Positions 1 to 10,186 of a DNA stretch of 64,000 nucleotides are shown here, piece by piece. The stretch is from positions 1 through 64,000 of the forward strand of contig NZ_JASJEV010000008.1 in NCBI RefSeq assembly GCF_030067675.1, written 5' to 3'. The stretch comes from Chelatococcus albus. Its GTDB lineage: Bacteria > Pseudomonadota > Alphaproteobacteria > Rhizobiales > Beijerinckiaceae. Within the stretch, counting starts at the first letter, position 1. Every line of letters starts with the position of its first letter. Below the pieces are notes generated by a model. The model saw nothing but the letters and a program-made list of their open reading frames with translations, did not search any database and was not told where the DNA came from. The translations under genes and the position numbers were made by a program.

Positions 1-118
1 CCTGCTCTTCTTCACGTCCGTCTCCTCTAGGTGACGGACTCTCACTCAAACCGAGGGATCAGGAAGGGGGCAGGTCACGACCGATAAAGAGACCTTTTCC
101 GGTCGCCTCGTCGACCTT

Positions 119-426
119 TTGAGCCCCTCGCTCGACGATATTGATTTCGTCGACGTCGCACGTTCTCTTGCGCAGTCGACCCGTTACGGCGGGCATACGT
201 TCGCCCCCTTCACGATAGCTCAGCATTCGGTGCTCGTCGCCGACTTGCTGCCCGAGCGCCTTCGCGTGCATGGGCTCTTACACGATGCCCCCGAGGCTTA
301 CGTCACTGACATTCAAACGCCTCTCAAGAGAGCCTTCCGGTCTCTGCTCGGCGACGCCTTCGACGGCGCCCTCGATCGAATCGAGTCGAACTTCGAGCGC
401 CTGATCTATGCCAAAGCGGGCGTCCC
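119..426 (+). pseudogene. HD-domain phosphohydrolase remnant (phage-type), 3' truncated
   Basis: The frame reads into an HD-superfamily hydrolase of the kind common in prophages. It has TRYGGHTFAPFTIAQHS followed by [14 protein letters not shown], in which the HD pair and the upstream His are the expected metal ligands. Recognisable HD sequence stops near position 420, and the same frame then runs out of phase across integrase sequence, so the C-terminus is lost. The frame is open back to about position 35 without ATG or GTG, so the only start is TTG at 119, although a purine-rich stretch (61-70) and plausible N-terminal sequence (TTDKETFSGRLVDLL) lie upstream of it. The original start therefore seems lost. 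The family acts on nucleotides or related phosphates; activity of this fragment is not expected. Confidence 0.6.
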
Positions 427-909
427 CCTGAGGGGCGTTCATTTGTCGACCTTGATCGCGGGATATTCTATCGGCTCGCCGAGGGCAAAAAGGCGACCAA
501 CAAACGTCAACCCCCTGTTCCTGTCCCGCCTCATTTGCTTGCGCACATGCGCCGCTGGAAAGATAAGAAGATCGCCGCCACCCATTTCGTCGAGTGGAAC
601 GGCAAGCCTATTGCATCCGTAAAGACCGGGTTCGCTCGCGCCGTCGGCCTTGCCAAACTTGAAGGCAATGTGACGCCCCACACGCTCAGGCACACGGCCG
701 CGACTTGGCTGATGCAAGCTGGGGTCCCGATTTGGGAGGCGGCCGGGTTCCTTGGCATGTCGCCGGAAATGGTCGAGCGGACTTACGGGGACCATCACCC
801 CGATTATCTGAAGGGCGCCGCCACCGCGCTTGGCAGGCGTCATCGTCGCGTCGTTTCTGTGGGCATATCTGAGGGGAAACCAGACGCAGTCCCAAAGAAA
901 ACTGTCTAA
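427..909 (+). pseudogene. Tyrosine recombinase (phage integrase) C-terminal fragment
   Basis: The frame holds the C-terminal half of a tyrosine integrase. It begins about [18 protein letters not shown] and continues with [15 protein letters not shown], the box II motif [12 protein letters not shown], and the tyrosine box [20 protein letters not shown]. The only internal start is at 535, but homology continues upstream to about 427, where it meets the HD-hydrolase remnant. The N-terminal core-binding domain and the first catalytic Arg are missing, so it should be inactive. The stop at 907-909 lies only 14 bases from the 3' end of the tRNA at 924-999, the usual placing of an integrase next to the attachment site it uses. 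I infer this is the edge of a degraded prophage or island. Confidence 0.75.
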
Positions 910-923
910 CTTATTGAAAAACT

Positions 924-999
924 TGGTGGGCCAGGCAGGATTCGAACCTGCAACCAGACCGTTATGAGCGGCCGGCTCTAACCGTTGAGCTACTGGCCC
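924..999 (-). tRNA. tRNA with CAT anticodon (Ile2 or elongator Met)
   Basis: The minus strand folds as a complete 76-base tRNA with encoded CCA. The acceptor stem is GGGCCAG/CTGGCCC, the D stem GCTC/GAGC, and the anticodon stem GGCCG/CGGTC with loop CTCATAA; the T arm GCAGG/CCTGC closes TTCGAAT. All stems are paired, with one G-T in the anticodon stem. The CAT anticodon is shared by elongator Met and by lysidine-modified Ile2; the short D loop and CTCATAA loop do not settle which, and the three G-C pairs typical of initiator tRNA are absent from the anticodon stem. The integrase fragment lies immediately 3', so the 3' half of this gene is the probable attachment site. Confidence 0.93.
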
Positions 1000-1137
1000 C
1001 GAGCGGCAAGTACGCCGCCTGAGATCCTTGCTGTCTAGCGGCAACAGGGGGACGCACGCAATGGCCTTGCGCGGGGCGGCCCGCGCCCCGCCTACGTCGT
1101 GCGGGCGCCCGGCCAGTCCGTGAGCGCTGGGGGCTGT

Positions 1138-2865
1138 CTACTCGGCGATGCGCAGGGACCCGAGATTCCGCGCGATCTCCTCGAAGACCTGCACGATCTG
1201 CGCGCTGTCGTTGGCGACGAAGGCATATTTTTTGCCGGTCGCTGCATCGTCGGGCGTCGCGCATTGCTTCAGCAATGCGAGCCCCTTGTCGTCGATCGGG
1301 TCGGTCGACGTGCTGAAACCCACAGTATAGACGGTAACGCCGTCCGCCTTGGCGTTGGCACAGGCTTGCAACGTGCGGGCGTCGAGGGCATCGCGAGCCT
1401 TGCCCGATGTCGTGATGCCGGTGAACTGCGGCGCGAAACGGTCGTTCGTGTAGTAGCCGAAGGGCGAATAGACGGACTTGTTGGGGTTGTTCGCCGAATT
1501 CCAGGCGTTCATGCCGTCGGTCATCAGGATGACGACCTTGTGGTTGTTTGGTGCCCCGTAGTTGCGACCGTTGCGGAAGGGGGCGTTCGGCGAGATGCTG
1601 CGCCAACCCCACATGAAGCCTTCGAGCAGGTCCGTGTTGCCGGCCGCCCTCATTGCATTGATCGAACTGACCACGCTGCCCGGGTCCCGCGGCCTGTCCG
1701 TCAGGCGCACAAGCTGCATGGCGTCGCAATTGTAGTTGGGGCCGCGGCTCGTGCTCAGCATCGCCGCATTCTTGTTGATCTTGTACTTGCAGACACGGTT
1801 CTGCAGCGTCGTCGCATCGGTCGGGGCCTTGCCGCTGCAGGCGCCGCCGTTGTCGTTCAGATAGCTGTTGTTATAGGTGTAGTAGGCACCGCTCGGCAGG
1901 TAGAACCGCGTCTTATCCTTGTCGCCGGGTTCATCCGGGGCGAATTGCGGTACGAAATAGGCATCCGCACTGGTCGTGGAGCCGTAGTCGGCGGCGATGT
2001 CCTTCACGCCCCAGTCACCACGCCGCGCTTCGACGCAGCCTGCCCATTCGACGCCGAGCTCTTCGAAGAGCTTGAAGCGCGAAGCCGGGACCCAGGCCCC
2101 CGGGGTCGAGAGATCGCGCGTGAGGTTGTTCCAATGGATCGGTGACTTCGCTGCCGTATCGATCCACGGCGCATCCTTGAACTCCTTGCCCACCTTGACC
2201 GATATGGTGAAGGGCACGAGCGAGATCTGCATGCGCGGGCCGGAGGTGGCCGTCTGCTGTACCATCGCGTCGATCGGGAAGAGGGCGTCGACAAGCTTGA
2301 GTGCGGCCTCCTTTGTCGCGTCCATTTTCGACTTGCCGCCTGCGCTCGAGGCCATCGAGCCGGAATTGTCGAGCACCAGCGCGATCTCGTAGCTGTCGTT
2401 GGAAAGAAGCGAGCGCGCGAAGGCGCCGAGCGTCACACGCGCCGTCTGGCCAACGCCGGAGGCGAGCGCCGCCATGAACACCGGTTCGTAGTATGCGACC
2501 GTCCGGATCTTCACCTCGGTGCGGGCGGAACTGATCGTGACGGAATCGACGAACGCGTGCTCCGCCATGGTTTCCGTCGAGGCGCCGGGGAACTCACGAG
2601 CCATCGCGCCCGCGAAATAGCGCTTGGCCGCATCGGTCACCTCCGCGTCGGACCGCGAGAGCGCCATCGGAGCGATGGCAAGCACCGTGGCGTCCGTCAC
2701 CTGCTGCAGCTTGGCGCGCAGCGACGCGGCGCGCGTGTAATCGATCGTCGAGCCGATGCCGAGCATCAGCGGCGTCAGGGCCAAGGCGAACCACACCACG
2801 ATATTGCCGGCTTCGCTGCGCTGGCAAGCAATGAGAAACCGTTGCAGGGCCGACAGCATCCGCAT
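1138..2865 (-). CDS. TadG-like pilus assembly protein with VWA domain
   Basis: The protein is about 575 residues. It begins with a positively charged segment and one hydrophobic helix (VVWFALALTPLMLGIG, about residues 23-38) preceded by a prepilin-like RSEAGN, the TadE/TadG architecture. A von Willebrand factor A domain follows, with the MIDAS motif LDNSGSM near residue 165 and VVILMTDGMNAW further on. TadG-like proteins are envelope-anchored and help assemble Flp/Tad pili or act as surface adhesins. The frame is open further upstream, but Met at 2865 directly precedes the charged and hydrophobic N-terminus and is preferred; a GGAGG lies 18 bases before it, which is long. No other tad genes are nearby, so this is an orphan copy. 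The AT-rich stretch just upstream (2940-3040) is the likely promoter. Confidence 0.8.
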   Translation of the reverse strand: MRMLSALQRFLIACQRSEAGNIVVWFALALTPLMLGIGSTIDYTRAASLRAKLQQVTDATVLAIAPMALSRSDAEVTDAAKRYFAGAMAREFPGASTETMAEHAFVDSVTISSARTEVKIRTVAYYEPVFMAALASGVGQTARVTLGAFARSLLSNDSYEIALVLDNSGSMASSAGGKSKMDATKEAALKLVDALFPIDAMVQQTATSGPRMQISLVPFTISVKVGKEFKDAPWIDTAAKSPIHWNNLTRDLSTPGAWVPASRFKLFEELGVEWAGCVEARRGDWGVKDIAADYGSTTSADAYFVPQFAPDEPGDKDKTRFYLPSGAYYTYNNSYLNDNGGACSGKAPTDATTLQNRVCKYKINKNAAMLSTSRGPNYNCDAMQLVRLTDRPRDPGSVVSSINAMRAAGNTDLLEGFMWGWRSISPNAPFRNGRNYGAPNNHKVVILMTDGMNAWNSANNPNKSVYSPFGYYTNDRFAPQFTGITTSGKARDALDARTLQACANAKADGVTVYTVGFSTSTDPIDDKGLALLKQCATPDDAATGKKYAFVANDSAQIVQVFEEIARNLGSLRIAE

Positions 2866-3010
2866 TCGCCATCCCGAGAAAAACCTCCAGGAAGACTGGC
2901 ATGCCATCCGTAAATTCGGTGTTTCGCCAATTCCGAAAAATCCACACCCCCTCACACATCCGCTTAAATGTAATGATTATGCAAAATACTAAGGCAAAAT
3001 AATACTAAAT

Positions 3011-3040
3011 TTGTCGCATTCTGCATTGAAATTGCGACAA
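3011..3040. promoter_or_regulatory. Inverted repeat TTGTCGCA-N14-TGCGACAA in AT-rich intergenic DNA
   Basis: Two perfect 8-base arms (3011-3018 and 3033-3040) flank a 14-base spacer in the AT-rich gap between the cyclase stop and the start of the TadG-like gene. It could be an operator for the TadG-like promoter. Read on the minus strand it lies 36 bases past the cyclase stop and is followed by a T/A-rich tail, so a terminator for the cyclase gene is equally possible. Confidence 0.4.
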
Positions 3041-3076
3041 GTCGGCGAGGTGCGGCCGCGCGGCACGGCCCTCGCC

Positions 3077-4417
3077 TCAGCGGCGCCGCGGCCGATATAC
3101 CGCAACCTCTTCCGCGAGACCGTCGAGGGCGAAGGCGCCAAGCGGCTCCGGATCGGCCCACAGATGGTCGGCGAAGGCACGCGACATGAGCAGCGGCTCG
3201 TCGAGGGTCTTGTTGAGGCGCGCGAGACGGCTCGTCAAATTGACGTCGCGCCCGACGACCGTGAAGTCGAGGCGCTCGCCCGAACCGACGTTGCCGTAGG
3301 CCGCTTCCCCGTGGTGAAGCGCGATGCCGGCCTGGAGCGGCACCGAGAGCAGGCCGCTGGCGTTCTCTTCGGCAAGGCGCGCCAGCGCGTTCTGGGCGGC
3401 CGTGAGGGCGGACTGAGCCGCCGCACCCGTGTCGTCGCCACGATCGCGGAAGATCGCAAGCAGACCGTCACCCATATATTTCAGGATCTCACCCCCCTCC
3501 GCCTCGATCGGCGGAACCAGGCAATCGAAATAACGGTTGAGCAGGGCCACCGTCTCTTCCGGCGCCAGCGTCGAGGTCAGACGCGTGTAGCCACGCATGT
3601 CGGCAAAGAGGATGGCGGAGCGGATACGGCTTACCTGCCCGCGGCGCACGTCACCCGACAGCACACGTTCGTGCGGCTCGTTACCGATGTAGATGCGCAG
3701 AACGTGATCGAGCGTGATGTAGCTCGCCGAGATCTCCATGACGGCCGCGACCGCCGGCATGATGGCGTGAAGGAGTGCGATGTCCGAGGCCGAGAAGCCG
3801 CCGGCCGCCTTCGTTGTGAAGGAAATGCCGTTCTCGTCACCGTTGGCGAAGAAGACAGGGAAGCACAGATAGTGCGTGTAACCCATCATCTTCAGCTCGG
3901 GCACGATGCCGAATCGTTCGTCCGGCGTGTCGGGCAGCCACAGTGCAAGCCACGTACGGGTCTGATGCACGTGGTAGAAGGGGCTGCGCGTATAGCTGTC
4001 GCGCGCGTTCGGCAGGTAGGGATAGGCGTGCCGTCTTACACCCTGTCCCTTGACCCATAGGCGGGCCACGGCTGCATGTTCGGAATGGAGCGTCTCGACC
4101 GTTAGGGAGGCCCTGTCGACCGGCACGCCGGCAGCGTTCAGACGCTCGCACAGGCCGCTCAGGATCTCGACGGAATCGCGTGACTGACGCGCCTCGTTGA
4201 GCAGCCAGTCGCGCAGGGCAACGCTTGCGCGCAGGGCTTCGGGCGAAAGATGCCTGGCGAGTTCGTAGGACGACGCACAGGCAGGGCAATCGAACGGCGA
4301 AGCGCCGCGGCCTTCACCAAGGCCGGCGTGGTGGAGAGGACCGGCCGAGGAGCCGGCATCGAGAACGGGGGCGGCCATATCAGCGGTCATGCCGCGCAGA
4401 TGTGGGCGCGCAGACAT
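3077..4417 (-). CDS. Class III adenylate/guanylate cyclase
   Basis: The product is 446 residues and soluble. The C-terminal half is a class III nucleotidyl cyclase domain, with metal-binding aspartates in ILFADMRGYTRLTS (D273) and EILKYMGDGLLAIF (D317), and the later VVGRDVNLTSRL motif carrying the purine/transition-state residues. The N-terminal 240 residues form a divergent sensor-like region typical of rhizobial multi-cyclase sets (LPDTPDERFGIVPELKMMGY), with a small CPAC motif near residue 44. It should make cAMP from ATP in the cytoplasm; GTP specificity cannot be excluded. The start is the ATG with GGAGG 12 bases upstream. It is a single gene, with the secreted-protein gene at 4466-4900 just upstream on the same strand. 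Confidence 0.85.
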   Translation of the reverse strand: MSARPHLRGMTADMAAPVLDAGSSAGPLHHAGLGEGRGASPFDCPACASSYELARHLSPEALRASVALRDWLLNEARQSRDSVEILSGLCERLNAAGVPVDRASLTVETLHSEHAAVARLWVKGQGVRRHAYPYLPNARDSYTRSPFYHVHQTRTWLALWLPDTPDERFGIVPELKMMGYTHYLCFPVFFANGDENGISFTTKAAGGFSASDIALLHAIMPAVAAVMEISASYITLDHVLRIYIGNEPHERVLSGDVRRGQVSRIRSAILFADMRGYTRLTSTLAPEETVALLNRYFDCLVPPIEAEGGEILKYMGDGLLAIFRDRGDDTGAAAQSALTAAQNALARLAEENASGLLSVPLQAGIALHHGEAAYGNVGSGERLDFTVVGRDVNLTSRLARLNKTLDEPLLMSRAFADHLWADPEPLGAFALDGLAEEVAVYRPRRR

Positions 4418-4465
4418 CGATTGGCAAGAGCCTCCTACCCACCAAGAGGCTCTTTGCCCACGGTG

Positions 4466-4900
4466 TCAGCCGAACTGCACCGGAATGATCTCTCCCGTCG
4501 ACAGGGAGCATTCACCAAATCCCCCCGTCATGAAGCCAAACGACGGATCGTTGAGCATCAGGGCGCAGGTCATCGACCCGCCCGAACGACCGAAGAGGAC
4601 ACCCGAGGCTCTTGAGCTACAGGTCGTCTCGCGATGAGACAGCGTGCTCGACCGGCCCCATCGGTGCCGGATCGTCTCGTCGGCCATGGTTCGCGTCCGT
4701 TCGACCACGACCTGACCCTGAAAGCGTTCGCCATCCGGCAGGATGGCAACGGCTCTGGCACGGTCGAACAAGACACCCTCGTTGACCACACCGGCCGGGC
4801 GGCCGGTGGGGGCGATCATCATCCCTTGCCCCCGGGTAGTCATCTGGCAAAGGGCGAGAAGAACAGCGACGAGACCAAGGGAGACGCTCGACCGCAGCAT
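4466..4900 (-). CDS. Hypothetical secreted protein
   Basis: This encodes 144 residues and I do not recognise the family. The N-terminus MLRSSVSLGLVAVLLALCQM is a clear signal peptide or lipoprotein-like leader (LLALC could be a lipobox, although what follows is not typical). The mature part has RPAGVVNEGVLFDRARAVA and a Cys pair region (TCSSRASGVLFG, TCALM) followed by GECSLSTGEIIPVQFG, resembling a small periplasmic domain with paired cysteines. The start at 4900 is chosen because it begins the hydrophobic leader; the frame is open upstream but carries no second leader. The next gene on the same strand is the cyclase, 49 bases downstream. Confidence 0.6.
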   Translation of the reverse strand: MLRSSVSLGLVAVLLALCQMTTRGQGMMIAPTGRPAGVVNEGVLFDRARAVAILPDGERFQGQVVVERTRTMADETIRHRWGRSSTLSHRETTCSSRASGVLFGRSGGSMTCALMLNDPSFGFMTGGFGECSLSTGEIIPVQFG

Positions 4901-5187
4901 GACACCTGCTAGCAAGGCGTGGAGATGCGGGGAAGCCGGGCGCCCCGATCGGAGCCCTGCCCCGGTCCGGCGGGTTACGCGGACAGGAAGCATATCGCCA
5001 GCGAAGCATTGCGAGAACATGATGGCCACGGACGCCCGCATGGCGCTCCGACTGCTCGGCCCGGCGTCAAGCCGAATGTGAAGGGCGCGCCATCGATACG
5101 GCGGGCCCTCGGATCTCGCACCCATGGGCCTTGTCCACGACGCGCCGCCAGGAAGCAGCGCGCCGCGAGGGCCCCCTTGGCTTGCTT

Positions 5188-7161
<1,974 letters not shown>

Positions 7162-7425
7162 GGCTATTGCTCCACTCGCCCCGGCTGCGCGCCGGCCCGG
7201 CATGGGGGCGCGGTCACAGACAAAAAGGCAGCGCGGGCATCGATGCCCGGCCACCCGTCACACCTCTTGGCCGATACAACCGTATGATCGCTTGACTAAC
7301 CGTTAACCATCCCCAGTCGTCGGCGGCGAACACGCCCCTTACAACTGCACGTAGCGCAGATGCAACCTTTCCGCCGGCTCCAGGCCGGCGTGGTGAGGAC
7401 GTGCCCCTCCGCCCGATCGGCGCAC

Positions 7426-9342
7426 TCATGAGGGAAGCCCCACACCCTGCCCCTCGGGTTTCACCCCATCGACGTCAGCCTCCGTCCCCTCCAGGGACGA
7501 TATCTGGGCCCGTACGTCCAGCAACCAGGCGAGGTTGGTTTCGCTCTCTTCCTCGGCGAGCGCGCGCTCGGCCGCTCTGAGTTCGGTATGTAGCGTGTGC
7601 GCGCGCCGATGCAAGGTGACGGCCTGATGCAAAGCCCCGTAGACGGCATCGATATCGGCGTCGGGGGCGAGCGCCCAGCGGTCACCAGGCCGCACGACGC
7701 GCTCCAGATCGACGAGCACAGCGCCGAGCCCGGCCTCTGCGATGCGGTCGCGCAGGGCGGCGGAATCGTGCTCCTCCTCGCTCGCCGCCACGTCGACCAT
7801 CCTGGCGCGCAGACGCCGCGCCTGAGCCCCCGTCAGCTCAAGCCCGGCGATCATCTCGCAGTGGCGCAGAAGCAGCGGCGGGTGTGCGAGAAGAGCCAAG
7901 AGAATCAAGGCCTCACGCGGGGATTCCCGGCCAGCCGCGGCAAACAACGGATGCCGGGCGAGGGCGGGGCTCGCCCGCAAGGGCTCCTCAGCCGGTAGGA
8001 AGCGCCCGCGGGCATCGCCCCCGCCCCGATGTCCGGTTGGCGGACGACCGGCCCCGCGGCGCGGCCCGATGACACCCGGCATGAGGCCCGCGAGGCGCGC
8101 GCCGATCTCGGCGCGGTAGTGGCGGCGCAGCGTCTCGTCCTTCAGGTGCGACAGCAAGTCGCCGATGCGACGCTCCAGCGCGGCCCGCCTTTCGGGCGTA
8201 TCCAGCGGCGCCCTCTCCACCTCGCGCGCCCACAGCACATCGACGAGAGGGCGCGCTCCGGCGAGCACGGCATCGATGGCGGCCGCCCCACCGGAGCGGC
8301 TGAGATCATCGGGATCCTGGCCCTCTGGCAGCAGGGCGAAGCGGAGGGACTTGCCCGGCTGCAGGAGGGGCAGCGCCACATCGATCGCGCGGAAGGCGGC
8401 CTTGCGCCCAGCCCGGTCGCCGTCGAAACACAGGATCGGCTCGTCCGCCATGCGCCAGAGCAGGGCGAGCTGCTCCTCGGTCAGCGCCGTGCCCAAAGGC
8501 GCGACCGCGTGGGGAAAGCCCACCGCGCTCATGGCGATCACATCCACATACCCCTCGACGGCGATGACCGTGCCGCGGTCGTGGGCAGCCTTGCGTGCAT
8601 TGTGGTGGTTGTAGAGGAGCGACCCCTTGTGGAACAGTGGCGTCTCCGGGGAGTTGAGGTACTTTGCCGGCACGTCGGCGCTCATCGCGCGCCCGCCGAA
8701 GGCGACCACCCGTCCGCGCGCATCGCAGATCGGGAACATGACGCGATCGCGAAAGCGGTCGTAGGGGACGTTGATTTCCTCACCGGCGACGAGCAGGCCC
8801 GCATCGATCATCATCTGCGGCGGCACGCCCGTGGCGGCGAGATGGTCGCGCAGGGCGAAGCGCTCGGGGGGGGCATAGCCGAGACGAAAGCGCTTCTGGA
8901 TCTCGGGCCCGAGGCCACGACCGGCGAGATAGCCGCGCGCCTTGCCGCCCTCCCTGCCCTGCAGGGTCGCCTCGAAGAAGGCGCAGGCAAGTTCCAAGAC
9001 CTGGTGCAGGCTCTTGCGCTCCTCCTCCACGCGCTCGGCCTCGCGCGAGAGCTTGGGCAGCGTCACGCCCGCCTCCGCAGCCAGCCGCTCGACCGCCTCG
9101 GGGAAGGAGAGCCCCTCCACCTCCATCAGGAAGGTGAAGATGTCGCCGTGCTTGCCGGAGGAGAAGCAGTGGTAGAAGCCCTTCTGGTCATTGACGTAGA
9201 AGGAGGGCGTCTTCTCCGCGTTGAAGGGCGAGAGGCCCTTCCACTCGCGCCCGGCCTTCTGCAGGCGTACGCGCTTGCCCACCACTGCCGTGACGGGCAG
9301 ACGGCTCCGAATCTCTTCGAGAACGGAGGGTGGGTAGCGCAT
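7426..9342 (-). CDS. dnaG: DNA primase DnaG
   Basis: The product is 638 residues. It has the N-terminal CHC2-type domain (about residues 1-100), the TOPRIM catalytic domain (VIAVEGYVDVIAMSAVG, then LCFDGDRAGRKAA) and a C-terminal helicase-binding domain. It synthesises RNA primers at the replication fork. The zinc site is degenerate: the canonical CPFH is SPFN (GLSPFNAEKTPSF) and the second pair is reduced to one Cys (FYHCFSSGKHGD), so the fold probably lacks zinc, as seen in many Rhizobiales. It sits between yqeY (177 bases upstream) and rpoD, an order conserved in the group. Confidence 0.96.
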   Translation of the reverse strand: MRYPPSVLEEIRSRLPVTAVVGKRVRLQKAGREWKGLSPFNAEKTPSFYVNDQKGFYHCFSSGKHGDIFTFLMEVEGLSFPEAVERLAAEAGVTLPKLSREAERVEEERKSLHQVLELACAFFEATLQGREGGKARGYLAGRGLGPEIQKRFRLGYAPPERFALRDHLAATGVPPQMMIDAGLLVAGEEINVPYDRFRDRVMFPICDARGRVVAFGGRAMSADVPAKYLNSPETPLFHKGSLLYNHHNARKAAHDRGTVIAVEGYVDVIAMSAVGFPHAVAPLGTALTEEQLALLWRMADEPILCFDGDRAGRKAAFRAIDVALPLLQPGKSLRFALLPEGQDPDDLSRSGGAAAIDAVLAGARPLVDVLWAREVERAPLDTPERRAALERRIGDLLSHLKDETLRRHYRAEIGARLAGLMPGVIGPRRGAGRPPTGHRGGGDARGRFLPAEEPLRASPALARHPLFAAAGRESPREALILLALLAHPPLLLRHCEMIAGLELTGAQARRLRARMVDVAASEEEHDSAALRDRIAEAGLGAVLVDLERVVRPGDRWALAPDADIDAVYGALHQAVTLHRRAHTLHTELRAAERALAEEESETNLAWLLDVRAQISSLEGTEADVDGVKPEGQGVGLPS

Positions 9343-9520
9343 CGGGGCTCGTCGTCAGCTGCGGCGGTGATGTTAGCGCACGCGCCACCGGCTTCCGCAA
9401 GCCGGAGTGGAGGCGACGCACGATGGGGGGCCGGAGGGGCCGAATTCTCCGACTTTTCCACTGTCTCCACAGGGCGAGGGAGATCACCCTGCCCTGGCCT
9501 CGCCCCGCCCCTCGGCCACC

Positions 9521-10003
9521 TCAACCCTTGGCGAGGAACTCCTTCACGAGGCCGCTCGCCTTGGCGAAATCCATGCGACCGGCGAACTTCCCCCGCAAGC
9601 CGGCGATGACCTTGCCCATGTCCTTCACGCCGGTGGCGCCCGTCGCGGCGATCTCGGCGGTGATCGCCGCGCGCATCTCCGCCTCGTCCATCTGGCGCGG
9701 CAGGAAGGAGGTGATCACCTCGGCCTCCTCCTTCTCCTGGGTGGCGAGCTCGCCGCGGCCGGCCTGCTCGTAGATCGAGGCCGATTCCTGTCGCTGCTTG
9801 ATCATCTTCTGCAGGAGGGCGAGGACCTCCTCGTCGCTCGCCTGGCCCTTGCCGGAGCCGCGGGCCTCGATGTCCTTGTCCTTGAGGGCCGCCTGGATGA
9901 GGCGCACGGTGGCGAGGCGCCGCTTGTCCCCGGCCTTCATTGCCTCCTTGAGAGCGTGGGTGAAACGCTCGCGCAGGGAAGAACCGCCCGTCACTTCGCT
10001 CAT
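9521..10003 (-). CDS. GatB/YqeY domain protein
   Basis: The product is 160 residues and matches the YqeY family over its whole length: an N-terminal helical part (ALKEAMKAGDKRRLATVRLI) and a C-terminal part ending VIAGLRGKFAGRMDFAKASG, which is related to the tail of GatB. The family is implicated in tRNA-dependent amidation or tRNA binding, but its role is not established. The ATG at 10003 is preferred. A much longer open frame continues upstream opposite carA, but it is antisense shadow. The gene is divergent from carA with 183 bases between the starts, and is followed on the same strand by dnaG and rpoD. Confidence 0.9.
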   Translation of the reverse strand: MSEVTGGSSLRERFTHALKEAMKAGDKRRLATVRLIQAALKDKDIEARGSGKGQASDEEVLALLQKMIKQRQESASIYEQAGRGELATQEKEEAEVITSFLPRQMDEAEMRAAITAEIAATGATGVKDMGKVIAGLRGKFAGRMDFAKASGLVKEFLAKG

Positions 10004-10186
10004 TGCAGCCTCTCGCTTTCGCTCATGGGGAGACCTATCGGCCTGAATGGTGTCGATCACGAATGGAACGTTGACGGGCGCGCCGTCACTTCTTAGGTTC
10101 CGCCTCAGTCGAGCGGGCGGCCGGCAGGCTTGGGGCCCGCCTTTCTCATGACCGGCTCCCAAGCCGGCGCAGGGCTTAAACCGATC

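Noticed and set aside
7290-7312. TTAACCAT and TAACCGTTAACC upstream of rpoD, CtrA-like
   Set aside because: Only a half-site match without the TTAA-N7-TTAA spacing; too weak to call.
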